Under the pieces are notes generated by a model that did no database searches, was not told the DNA's origin, and was given only the letters and a program-made list of their open reading frames with translations. A program made the translations under genes and the position numbers. Positions 26,452 through 33,520 of a stretch of 64,000 bases of DNA are shown here, piece after piece (position 1 is the first letter of the stretch; every line of letters starts with the position of its first letter). The stretch is from Phycisphaerae bacterium RAS2 (GTDB lineage Bacteria > Planctomycetota > Phycisphaerae > UBA1845 > UTPLA1): positions 2,853,306 through 2,917,305 of the forward strand of contig CP036352.1 of assembly GCA_007753915.1 (NCBI GenBank), in the 5' to 3' direction.

Positions 26452-27288
26452 TTAATGGCCGAGGCGGCGAAAGAGATACTCGCTGCACGCCTCTCCGGTC
26501 GCGATGTTGATCAATTCCATTCCCAGTTTATTGCGGCCGAAGCGGAGTACCTCCTGTGGCGTAGCATCCTCGTAGGGTAGGCCGCCGAGCCAGTCGCGCA
26601 CGTCTGTCATGTAGTCCATGCCGCGGTCGCGCGTCTCGCGCAAGATGCGAAACGGATTACGCAGTTTCACCGCGCACGGCAGTAGCAGATGGCGCATCAG
26701 GTATCGTGCTTCCAGCCAGCGTTTGGTTAACTCGCCGCCCGCGTTGTATCGCTTTTTCGTCTCCAGCCAGTATCCTGATTTGGGGGTTGTCGTGTACAGC
26801 GCGACAAAGAACATGCCGTCGGGCTTCGCGAGCTTGGCCGCGTTTTCTACCGCTTCCCACATGCTGCCGGTGTGATGCAGCACGCCCCAGGAGTAAGCGA
26901 TGTCGGCCGGCTCGATCCGCGCGAGAAACGCCTTATCCAGCGCTGATCCATGCAGAACTTCCCATCGATCAGCCGAGCCGAATTGATCGCGAAGTTTTGT
27001 TGTCGTGGCGACCGACGCAGGGTCCAGATCAAAACTGACGATTCGATCAGCCCCGCTTCGAAACGCGGCCAGCGAGTGCAACCCGCTGCCCGACCCGATA
27101 TCGAGAAAGTACTTGCCTTTCAAATCGGGCAATTCGAGAAAATCGAGCAACCGCTTCTTCGCCGCGTCTACGATCGCGTCGCTGAAACGCGTCGCAATAA
27201 ACTCGGCCCAGTTCTGCCCGAAGGAAAAACTGACAGGAGAGGGAGTCTCGTCTCGTCTCGTTTCGTCTCGTCTAACGTTATCGACCAT
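26452..27288 (-). CDS. Class I SAM-dependent methyltransferase
   Basis: A 278-residue methyltransferase from ATG 27288. Motif I is F-L-D-I-G-S-G-S-G-L-H-S (~61), followed by the acidic residue of strand 2 in I-V-S-F-D-L-D and a late W-G-V-L-H-H-T-G motif like those of Methyltransf_11/25 proteins. A C-terminal helical region (170-270) may hold the acceptor; the substrate is unknown. Residues 6-15 are R-R-D-E-T twice, encoded by a 5-bp repeat directly after the start codon (see the repeat entry). It diverges from the acyl-CoA synthetase. Confidence 0.82.
   Translation of the reverse strand: MVDNVRRDETRRDETPSPVSFSFGQNWAEFIATRFSDAIVDAAKKRLLDFLELPDLKGKYFLDIGSGSGLHSLAAFRSGADRIVSFDLDPASVATTTKLRDQFGSADRWEVLHGSALDKAFLARIEPADIAYSWGVLHHTGSMWEAVENAAKLAKPDGMFFVALYTTTPKSGYWLETKKRYNAGGELTKRWLEARYLMRHLLLPCAVKLRNPFRILRETRDRGMDYMTDVRDWLGGLPYEDATPQEVLRFGRNKLGMELINIATGEACSEYLFRRLGH
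27246..27272 (-). repeat. 5-bp tandem repeat inside the methyltransferase start region
   Basis: Five consecutive copies of TCTCG on the plus strand (one is TTTCG) from 27246 to 27270, i.e. AGACG units in the gene. They occupy codons ~6-14, just after the ATG. Because 5 is not a multiple of 3, gain or loss of a unit shifts the frame. Confidence 0.8.
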
Positions 27289-27485
27289 TACAAAAATCGA
27301 CCTCGCCTTGCGCCTAAACTTGTTGAGTTTCTACACACCGCAATGGTACATGGGATGATTGTTCATGTTCAAGCGCCATAACAGCCAAGTAGGGGTGCCT
27401 GTTATTTGGACGAGCGGTTGCGATGATCCGAATGCGGTGCTTCAATAGCGTTCATCAGTTCATCATAAACGCGGAGGTTCGCCTG

Positions 27486-29252
27486 ATGCCGGAAGCCGCC
27501 AACGTTCAATGCAATCCCTCCTTCGACGCTGCAACAGCCAAGTTGATCGACGCTGCGCACGTTTGCGAGCCGCTGCCCGCGATTGACGACGAGTTGCCCT
27601 TTCGCAGTCTCGGCGAACTTTGGTACGCCCAGGGCACGCAGCGCGTCGATCAGCCGTGGATGACTTATTACCCGTGCCACGCTGATGACGAGACGCCGAC
27701 GACCTACTCCTACGGCGCGTTCCTGTCGCTGGTCGAGCGCGTGGCAAAGGTGCTCGCGAATCAATACGGGCTCCTGCCGGGCGGCAGCATTGCCACGCTC
27801 ACGATCAACGAGCCGATGACCGTTGCGATCTACTTCGCGGCATGGCGAATCGGTGCGCGGGTCGTGCCGATCAATCCGAGCGAATCCGACGACCGCGTCG
27901 GCTACATCGTCGGCAACAGCGACGCAACGGTGCTGATCGCCCACGCAACCGCGCGGAAGAATTTCTCCGGAATCGAAAAGGCCATCGGCCCGAACGTCCG
28001 CCGCGCGATGTCCACCGAGGGCGAAGGCGGCGCGGGTGGAACCGCAGCAAAGGCCATTGCCGGCTGGGATGATTTCGCAGCGCTCGTCGCCTTGGTCAAA
28101 CCGTCGCCGATGGCCGAACCGCCGCCGCCGATTTCGTGGGACAACGAGGCGCTGGTGGTCTATACGTCCGGCACGACGGGCAACCCCAAGGGTGTCGTGT
28201 TGACACAGAAGCAGATGCTCTGCGATGCGTGGGCGATCTGCCGTTGGCATCACATCACCCATCGCACCGTGATGATGAATGTGCTGCCGATTCACCATGT
28301 GAACGGGACGATCGTGACACTCCTGACGCCTGCGTTCGCCGGGGCGCACGTGGTGGTGAACCGTCGCTTCCGCAGCGGCGGTTTCTGGCGGAAGCTGGCG
28401 CGACACACCGTCGAGATTGTCAGCGTCGTGCCGACCCTGCTGCAATTCCTCCTCGAGGCCTACGAACCGTATCGGCCCGAAGACATCCCCGCGTTTCGAC
28501 ACTTCATCTGCGGGGCCGGCCCGCTCTCCGTCGAAGTCGCCCGCGATTTTCAGGAGAAGTTCGGCCTGCGCATTGTCCACGGCTACGGCCTGTCCGAGAC
28601 AGTTTGCTATTCCTGCTTCCTCCCGGTCGATCTGGAATGGGACGAGCATTGCAGTTGGATGTATGACCACGGCTTTCCGTCGATCGGCTGCCCGGTCGAA
28701 GTCAACGAGATGGCCATTCACGATGACCGCGGCCTCTCCGTGCCTGACGGTGTCAAGGGCGAAATCGTCATCCGCGGACACAACGTGATGGTCGGCTATT
28801 TCAAGAACCCGGAAGTCAACGCGACAACGTTCAAGTTCGGCTGGTTCCGCAGCGGCGACGAGGGCTTCCGCCGGCGCGGCAACGACGGGCGGGATTATTA
28901 CTTCATCACCGGGCGCCTGAAGGAGCTGATCATCCGCGGCGGGGTAAACATCTCGCCGTTTGAGATTGACGAAGTGCTGACATCGATGCCGGGCGTGCGC
29001 GTGGGGCTGGCAGTCGGGTTCGACAATCGCTACTACGGCGAGGAAGTCGGGGCCTATGTGCAGGTGCAGCCGGGGCAGGCGGTCACGGATGAGGCGGTGA
29101 TGGCGTACTGCCGCGACAAGCTGCCGGCGTCAAAGTGCCCGAAGGTAGTGCTGTTTGGCGACGACATCCCGGTGACGAGCACGGGCAAGTACCAGCGCGG
29201 CAAGCTCAAGCCGCTGTTTGAGAAGTGGAAGGATGTGCAGTTCAAAGGGTGA
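27486..29252 (+). CDS. AMP-dependent acyl-CoA synthetase/ligase
   Basis: A 588-residue ANL-superfamily enzyme from ATG 27486 (GGAGG eight bases upstream; ATG 27423 would add a tail without family likeness). The AMP-binding P-loop is V-V-Y-T-S-G-T-T-G-N-P-K-G (~225). The A5 motif is G-Y-G-L-S-E-T, then Y-F-I-T-G-R-L-K-E-L-I-I-R-G-G (A8 hinge), with the catalytic Lys near the end in S-T-G-K-Y-Q-R-G-K. It activates a carboxylic acid as adenylate and then transfers it to CoA; fatty or aromatic acids are possible. A small lipoprotein gene follows seven bases later, so they may be cotranscribed. Confidence 0.9.
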   Translation: MPEAANVQCNPSFDAATAKLIDAAHVCEPLPAIDDELPFRSLGELWYAQGTQRVDQPWMTYYPCHADDETPTTYSYGAFLSLVERVAKVLANQYGLLPGGSIATLTINEPMTVAIYFAAWRIGARVVPINPSESDDRVGYIVGNSDATVLIAHATARKNFSGIEKAIGPNVRRAMSTEGEGGAGGTAAKAIAGWDDFAALVALVKPSPMAEPPPPISWDNEALVVYTSGTTGNPKGVVLTQKQMLCDAWAICRWHHITHRTVMMNVLPIHHVNGTIVTLLTPAFAGAHVVVNRRFRSGGFWRKLARHTVEIVSVVPTLLQFLLEAYEPYRPEDIPAFRHFICGAGPLSVEVARDFQEKFGLRIVHGYGLSETVCYSCFLPVDLEWDEHCSWMYDHGFPSIGCPVEVNEMAIHDDRGLSVPDGVKGEIVIRGHNVMVGYFKNPEVNATTFKFGWFRSGDEGFRRRGNDGRDYYFITGRLKELIIRGGVNISPFEIDEVLTSMPGVRVGLAVGFDNRYYGEEVGAYVQVQPGQAVTDEAVMAYCRDKLPASKCPKVVLFGDDIPVTSTGKYQRGKLKPLFEKWKDVQFKG

Positions 29253-29258
29253 ATTGGA

Positions 29259-29897
29259 ATGCCACTTCGGTTTGGCTTTCAAGCTGCATCTCTGTTCCTG
29301 CCGATTCTCGTGGCAGGCGGCTGCTCAAATCAACCCGGCGCGCTGACGATGCAGGTGACGCCGACGAAGGCAGATTTCAATGCGGATGAGCCGATTGTCT
29401 TATCCGTGTCGTTGCGCGCGGGGAGCAGCCCGATATGCCTATCCAAGGCTCGCACCTTTCGATTCGAAGTCAATCGCGCCGGCAAGAAAAGCCCGGTCGC
29501 CGGAGACATCAACAACAATTACGCCCGATGCGGCACCGGCATCTTGGAATCACTGATTCTGTTTCCATACCTGTGGGCCTTTGCCTGGCTCGACATGGCA
29601 GATGTGGCGAATCGATTTCATGTTTTGCAAGCGAACGATTCAATTGTGCATGAGTTCTGCCTCCGCGGAGACTCCGTGGAATTGCCTGAATTAGGCGACA
29701 AGGGCTACGTCGTGTATGTTCGCTCCCCCATCGACTTAAGTCCGGGTGAATACGACGTACGAATCGATCTGCGCAACGAACGTGCGTTCTGCGGCGACTT
29801 CTTGCCGCTGCCACTCGGCTGGCAGCTCTACAGCCAGCCAGTCCAGGCCATGACGAGGATTCGAGTTCACGGCACTACCTCTCAACCCGCAGATTGA
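29259..29897 (+). CDS. Putative lipoprotein of unknown function
   Basis: A 212-residue protein from ATG 29259, six bases after the preceding stop. A hydrophobic N-terminus ends in L-V-A-G-G-C (~22), a relaxed lipobox. The mature part is beta-rich, with an early stretch of the kind found in intracellular proteinase inhibitor-like or Ig-like domains (V-L-S-V-S-L-R-A-G). Several Cys are present (~49, 77, 134, 173). No known family was recognised. It probably depends on the acyl-CoA synthetase promoter. Confidence 0.6.
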   Translation: MPLRFGFQAASLFLPILVAGGCSNQPGALTMQVTPTKADFNADEPIVLSVSLRAGSSPICLSKARTFRFEVNRAGKKSPVAGDINNNYARCGTGILESLILFPYLWAFAWLDMADVANRFHVLQANDSIVHEFCLRGDSVELPELGDKGYVVYVRSPIDLSPGEYDVRIDLRNERAFCGDFLPLPLGWQLYSQPVQAMTRIRVHGTTSQPAD

Positions 29898-30035
29898 GGC
29901 CAGCCGCCGGCGTTTAGCCGTTGAATCGCTGCCCGCCTTTCATCTATCATGGCAATGAGTAGGAAATTGCGCGCCCGGATAAGAATGCATGCGACATGCA
30001 TCCCATTAGGAAGGCGCGCCGGGAAAGGAACCACC

Positions 30036-31268
30036 ATGCGACCGACCCTCTACGGCTGCACCGTTCTGATTTTTTCCATGCTGCACATCTCCGCCGATAC
30101 GGCCTGGACGGCAGACTGCCCCCCCGGCTATTTCAGCCCGACCGGACAAGAGCCGTGCCTGCCCTGCCCAGCGGGGACGTACCAGGTATGGACCGGTGCG
30201 ACGACTTGCGCCCCCTGTGAAGCCGGGAGTTTTCAGGATCAAGTGGGACAGACGTCTTGCACACCTTGCGCATCAGGAAAGTACGCCCCCTGCACCGGCG
30301 CATCGCAATGCCTGAACTGCCCCGCCGGCAGCATTTCAACCGGAACAGGCAACACGGTCTGCACGCCCTGCGCCGCCGGCGAGTACCAAAGCTCCACCGG
30401 CCAAAGCTCGTGCTTTGCCTGCCCACCCGGCGCCTACGCACCGACCGCCGGAATGGCGAATTGCCTGCCCTGCCGAGCCGGCACCTATTCCGACGGTACC
30501 GGCGCGATCAATTGCACGAACTGTCCAACCGGAACCTTTATGGCTGGCGAGGGTGCAACGATCTGCACGGCCTGTGCGGCCGGCCAGTATCAGGACTCGC
30601 CCGGTCAGACCGCCTGCAAAGCGTGCCCTTCCGGAACTTATTCCTCGGGGACGGGCAACTCAAACTGCACCGCATGTGAAACTGGAAAGTATCAAAGCCA
30701 GCCGGGCCAAACGAGCTGCACGAATTGCCCGTCGGGACACTACGCGCCGATTATCGGCATGACGGCATGTCTGGCGTGCGCACCAGGTACCTACGCGAAC
30801 GGAACCGGGTCAACGAACTGCACCAAGTGTGAAGTTGGTAAGTACCAGGCCAATTCCGGCGCGACGGCATGCGTCGCCTGCGCCGAGGGGCAGTATCAGC
30901 CTGGCACGGGTCAAACAAGCTGCTTGATCTGTCAGCCCGGTACCTTTAACAATCAAACAGGCCAAACCGCATGCACCCAATGCGCGGCCGGGACCTACAG
31001 CGACATCCAAGGCGCGACACAATGCCTGAACTGCGGAATTGGCACGTTTCAGAATTGCACAGGTCAATCCGCGTGCTTCACCTGTTGCCGGTCGGATGTC
31101 AACCACGACGGCCGGCGCAACGGCCACGATATCGACTCTTTCACCTTCTGCCTGCTCGGCGATGAGACCGATTGCGCGTGCGCTGATGTTGACTTGAACG
31201 GAACCGTGACTCCCGCCGACGTCGTGCATTTCGTCAACGACATTCTCACCGGAGAAAGCTGCTCTTGA
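30036..31268 (+). CDS. Secreted Cys-rich repeat protein (GCC2/GCC3, ephrin-receptor-like) with dockerin-like C-terminus
   Basis: A 410-residue exported protein from ATG 30036 (AGGA six bases upstream). Signal peptide covers residues 1-27. Residues 28-350 are nineteen tandem 17-residue repeats with consensus C-x-x-G-T/K-Y-x7-G-x3-C-x2, each starting with Cys and having a second Cys 14 residues later. This is the pattern of GCC2_GCC3/ephrin-receptor-like repeats. The C-terminal ~55 residues hold two EF-hand-like calcium loops, D-V-N-H-D-G-R-R-N-G and D-V-D-L-N-G-T-V-T, as in type I dockerins, so attachment to a cohesin-like partner is possible. Disulphide-rich rod for surface or exopolymer attachment is my inference. 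Confidence 0.85.
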   Translation: MRPTLYGCTVLIFSMLHISADTAWTADCPPGYFSPTGQEPCLPCPAGTYQVWTGATTCAPCEAGSFQDQVGQTSCTPCASGKYAPCTGASQCLNCPAGSISTGTGNTVCTPCAAGEYQSSTGQSSCFACPPGAYAPTAGMANCLPCRAGTYSDGTGAINCTNCPTGTFMAGEGATICTACAAGQYQDSPGQTACKACPSGTYSSGTGNSNCTACETGKYQSQPGQTSCTNCPSGHYAPIIGMTACLACAPGTYANGTGSTNCTKCEVGKYQANSGATACVACAEGQYQPGTGQTSCLICQPGTFNNQTGQTACTQCAAGTYSDIQGATQCLNCGIGTFQNCTGQSACFTCCRSDVNHDGRRNGHDIDSFTFCLLGDETDCACADVDLNGTVTPADVVHFVNDILTGESCS

Positions 31269-31349
31269 CGTTTCGAGGCGCGCACGCGGCCTTTCGCAGA
31301 CCTTACAAAATGAGTATCATCGGCACGCCTCATGAAGGAGCCTGCGACG

Positions 31350-32306
31350 ATGAAACTCTGCCAGTTCTACAAAACCGAGAATGATCGCGCGGCGGACCTG
31401 CAACGCCGCGTGCCCGTCAACGCCCGCCTCGGCGCGCTGGTCGGCGACAAGATCGTGGACATCACCGATCGCGCCGCCAAATGCGCCGACCTGCGCGATC
31501 CACAGTTCGCCGGCGTGCTCACTGCGGCCGCCGCGATGGCGCCGGAGTTTGAAGCCCTTCGGGGCGAGGTTCGCAAGCTGCCCGCCGACGGCGGTCTCGC
31601 GCCCGACAAAGTTTTTTTTGGCCCGTGCGTCCTGCGGCCGTCGCAATTCATGGACTTCTACGCCTTCGAGCAGCATGTGATGACCATGCGCAAGAAGCGC
31701 GGCTTCGACTTCATCGTGCCCGAATGGTACGAAGTGCCCGCTTATTACAACTCGAACGCGACCAGCCTCATCGGCCACGGCATGACGGCGACCTTCCCCG
31801 CCGGCGAGGACAAGCTCGACTACGAATGCGAGATGGCGTGCATCGTCGGCCGGCCGATCCGCAACGCCACGCTGGAGACGGCGCGAGCGGCGATCGCCGG
31901 ATACGCGACGCTGAATGACCTGTCGGCCCGAGCGCGGCAGACGAAGGTGATGCCGATCAACATGGGGCCGAGCGCCGGCAAGGACTTCGGCAGCGCGCTG
32001 GGGCCGTACCTCGTGACGCCCGATGAGATTCCCGATCTGGGCGCGCTGGGGATGCGGGCATTTGTGAACGGCGAAAAATGGACCGACGGCCGTTACGGCA
32101 CGGTGCAGCACTCGTTCGAGGCGATGATCGTGTTCGCGAGCGCCAGCCGATGGCTGTATCCGGGGGACGTGCTGGGCAGCGGGACAGTCGGCGGCGGCTG
32201 CGGCGCGGAATTAGGCAAGTTTCTCAAACCTGGCGACACAATCCGCGTGGAGATCGACACGCTGGGGGCGGTGGAGAACAAGGTGGAGCGGGATGACGTG
32301 CAGTGA
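31350..32306 (+). CDS. Fumarylacetoacetate hydrolase (FAH) family protein
   Basis: A 318-residue FAH-fold enzyme from ATG 31350 (AAGGAG nine bases upstream; ATG 31332 is alternative). Metal ligands E-x-E occur in D-Y-E-C-E-M-A-C-I-V-G (~158), with an upstream E in F-I-V-P-E-W-Y. The later Y-A-T-L-N-D-L-S-A-R and S-A-G-K-D-F motifs fit the family, as does the final V-G-G-G-C-G region and L-K-P-G-D-T-I-R. The family cleaves C-C bonds or decarboxylates/hydrolyses aromatic-degradation products; substrate not determined. A damaged second copy of its 3' end lies 0.6 kb downstream. Confidence 0.88.
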   Translation: MKLCQFYKTENDRAADLQRRVPVNARLGALVGDKIVDITDRAAKCADLRDPQFAGVLTAAAAMAPEFEALRGEVRKLPADGGLAPDKVFFGPCVLRPSQFMDFYAFEQHVMTMRKKRGFDFIVPEWYEVPAYYNSNATSLIGHGMTATFPAGEDKLDYECEMACIVGRPIRNATLETARAAIAGYATLNDLSARARQTKVMPINMGPSAGKDFGSALGPYLVTPDEIPDLGALGMRAFVNGEKWTDGRYGTVQHSFEAMIVFASASRWLYPGDVLGSGTVGGGCGAELGKFLKPGDTIRVEIDTLGAVENKVERDDVQ

Positions 32307-32359
32307 TTGGCGTCCACATTAGGATTGCAAATCGTTTGCTGCGAGAATAGAATTTAACA

Positions 32360-32632
32360 ATGGAGCTTGAGTGGGACGAGGACAAGGCGGTCCGCAACGT
32401 CTCAAAGCATGGCGTCGAATTCGCAGAAGCGGCGACGGTCTTTGGCGACGCATTGGCCCTGACATTCCTTGATCCGGATCACTCGGAACGAGAGGAAAGA
32501 TACTTGACATTCGGGCACTCCATCGCCGGGAGACTCCTGGTTGTCGCACACACAGATCGCGGCGATCGGATCCGAATCATCAGTGCACGAATGGCGACAC
32601 GCCGCGAAAGGGCTTTGTATGAAGAAGGCTAA
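32360..32632 (+). CDS. brnT: BrnT family toxin (RelE-fold ribonuclease)
   Basis: A 90-residue protein. It opens with M-E-L-E-W-D-E-D-K-A and N-x-x-K-H-G-V-E-F-A-E-A, the BrnT hallmark, and continues with D-P-D-H-S-E-R-E-E-R-Y-L-T-F-G. The end has I-R-I-I-S-A-R-M-A-T-R-R-E-R, matching the family's R-x2-S-A-R motif. BrnT is a type II toxin that cleaves RNA and blocks translation. It is followed by an overlapping antitoxin gene (14 bases). Confidence 0.9.
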   Translation: MELEWDEDKAVRNVSKHGVEFAEAATVFGDALALTFLDPDHSEREERYLTFGHSIAGRLLVVAHTDRGDRIRIISARMATRRERALYEEG

Positions 32633-32825
32633 GCCACGACAGAACCACGACGACGTTCGCCCCGAGTATCGCCGTGAGGACCTGAAGGGCGGTGTCCGGG
32701 GCAAGTACCTGAAACGTTTTCGCAAGGGCAATAATCTGGCCCTGCTGGCGCCTGATGTCCGCGCTGCCTATCCTACCGATGCATCGGTCAATCGGGCGCT
32801 GCGGTCGCTGCTGAAACAACGTTGA
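32619..32825 (+). CDS. brnA: BrnA-type antitoxin
   Basis: A 68-residue protein from ATG 32619, overlapping the toxin stop by 14 bases, as usual for translation-coupled brnTA pairs. It begins with a basic lead and contains V-R-P-E-Y then L-K-G-G-V-R-G-K-Y. The C-terminal N-L-A-L-L-A-P-D-V-R-A-A-Y-P-T-D-A-S-V-N-R-A-L-R-S-L-L is the antitoxin ribbon-helix-helix-like domain. In the known system BrnA neutralises BrnT and represses the operon. The pair sits directly between the FAH gene and the partial FAH repeat. Confidence 0.85.
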   Translation: MKKAKPRQNHDDVRPEYRREDLKGGVRGKYLKRFRKGNNLALLAPDVRAAYPTDASVNRALRSLLKQR

Positions 32826-32833
32826 ACGTCTAG

Positions 32834-32941
32834 AGCGGCTGCGGCGATGAATTAGGCAAATTTCTCAAACCGGGGGACACGATCCGCGCGGAGATCGACA
32901 CGCTGGGGGCGGTGGAAAATCGAGTGGAGCGGGATCAGTAG
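32834..32941 (+). pseudogene. Remnant of a second FAH-family gene 3' end
   Basis: Bases 32835-32935 align without gaps to 32194-32294 (the end of the FAH gene); I count 12 mismatches in 101, mostly third-position or conservative changes. The translated fragment reads G-C-G-D-E-L-G-K-F-L-K-P-G-D and then I-D-T-L-G-A-V-E-N-R-V-E-R-D-Q before a TAG. The frame is closed by a TAG immediately upstream at 32831-32833, so it cannot be an intact gene. It is a direct repeat of the FAH 3' end lying just beyond brnTA. Confidence 0.85.
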
Positions 32942-32949
32942 CCGCGCCA

Positions 32950-33441
32950 TCAGCCCAACGTCAGCTCCCACCACCCCACGTCGTGCCACCGGTCAAACTT
33001 CCAACCCACTTCCTTGAACCTGCCGACGTATTGGAATCCGACCGCCTCGTGCAATCGCACCGACGCCTCGTTCGGGAGGGTGATGCCCGCGACGACCTGG
33101 TGAAACCCCGCTGCGCGCAACCGCTCAAAAAGCGCGAAGTACAGCGATTTTCCAACGCCCCGACCCTGATACGCCGGCGAGATATAGATGCCCGTCTCAA
33201 CTGTGAACCGGTACGCATCCCGATCGCGCCACGGCCCGGCCTTGCAATACCCGGCGAACGCGCCATCGACTTCCGCCGCCAGCCACGGCCCAGCGGCCCG
33301 GCCCTTCTCCCAGTACGCGCGGAACGCGTCATCCGTCGCCGGCTCGTACGCAAAATGGATGGGAGTGGTGCGGATCACCTCGTTCGTGATCGCATTGGCC
33401 GCTGCCACGTCGGACTCGTTGAAATCCCGAATAATCATCAC
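32950..33441 (-). CDS. GNAT family N-acetyltransferase (phosphinothricin acetyltransferase-like)
   Basis: A 163-residue acetyltransferase from ATG 33441. It begins with the I-R-D-F-N-E-S-D-V-A-A lead and has the acetyl-CoA motif A: Y-Q-G-R-G-V-G-K-S-L-Y (~95). The pattern E-T-G-I-Y-I-S-P and H-E-A-V-G-F-Q-Y-V-G, with a late W-H-D-V-G-W-W-E-L, matches the PAT/MnaT subfamily acting on L-amino acid analogues. It ends just 8 bases after the FAH remnant, tail to tail. Confidence 0.85.
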   Translation of the reverse strand: MMIIRDFNESDVAAANAITNEVIRTTPIHFAYEPATDDAFRAYWEKGRAAGPWLAAEVDGAFAGYCKAGPWRDRDAYRFTVETGIYISPAYQGRGVGKSLYFALFERLRAAGFHQVVAGITLPNEASVRLHEAVGFQYVGRFKEVGWKFDRWHDVGWWELTLG

Positions 33442-33520
33442 GCGGCCTCGATGGCACCCGACTGATTCGAGTCCTACGACTGTCCGCCCGGATGGGTTCG
33501 ACGCGGCGTTGCGAGGCGGC

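Noticed and set aside
30120-31090. CRISPR-like array in the Cys-repeat gene
   Set aside because: The periodicity is 51 bases in a continuous coding frame with varied sequence; no identical repeats and spacers.
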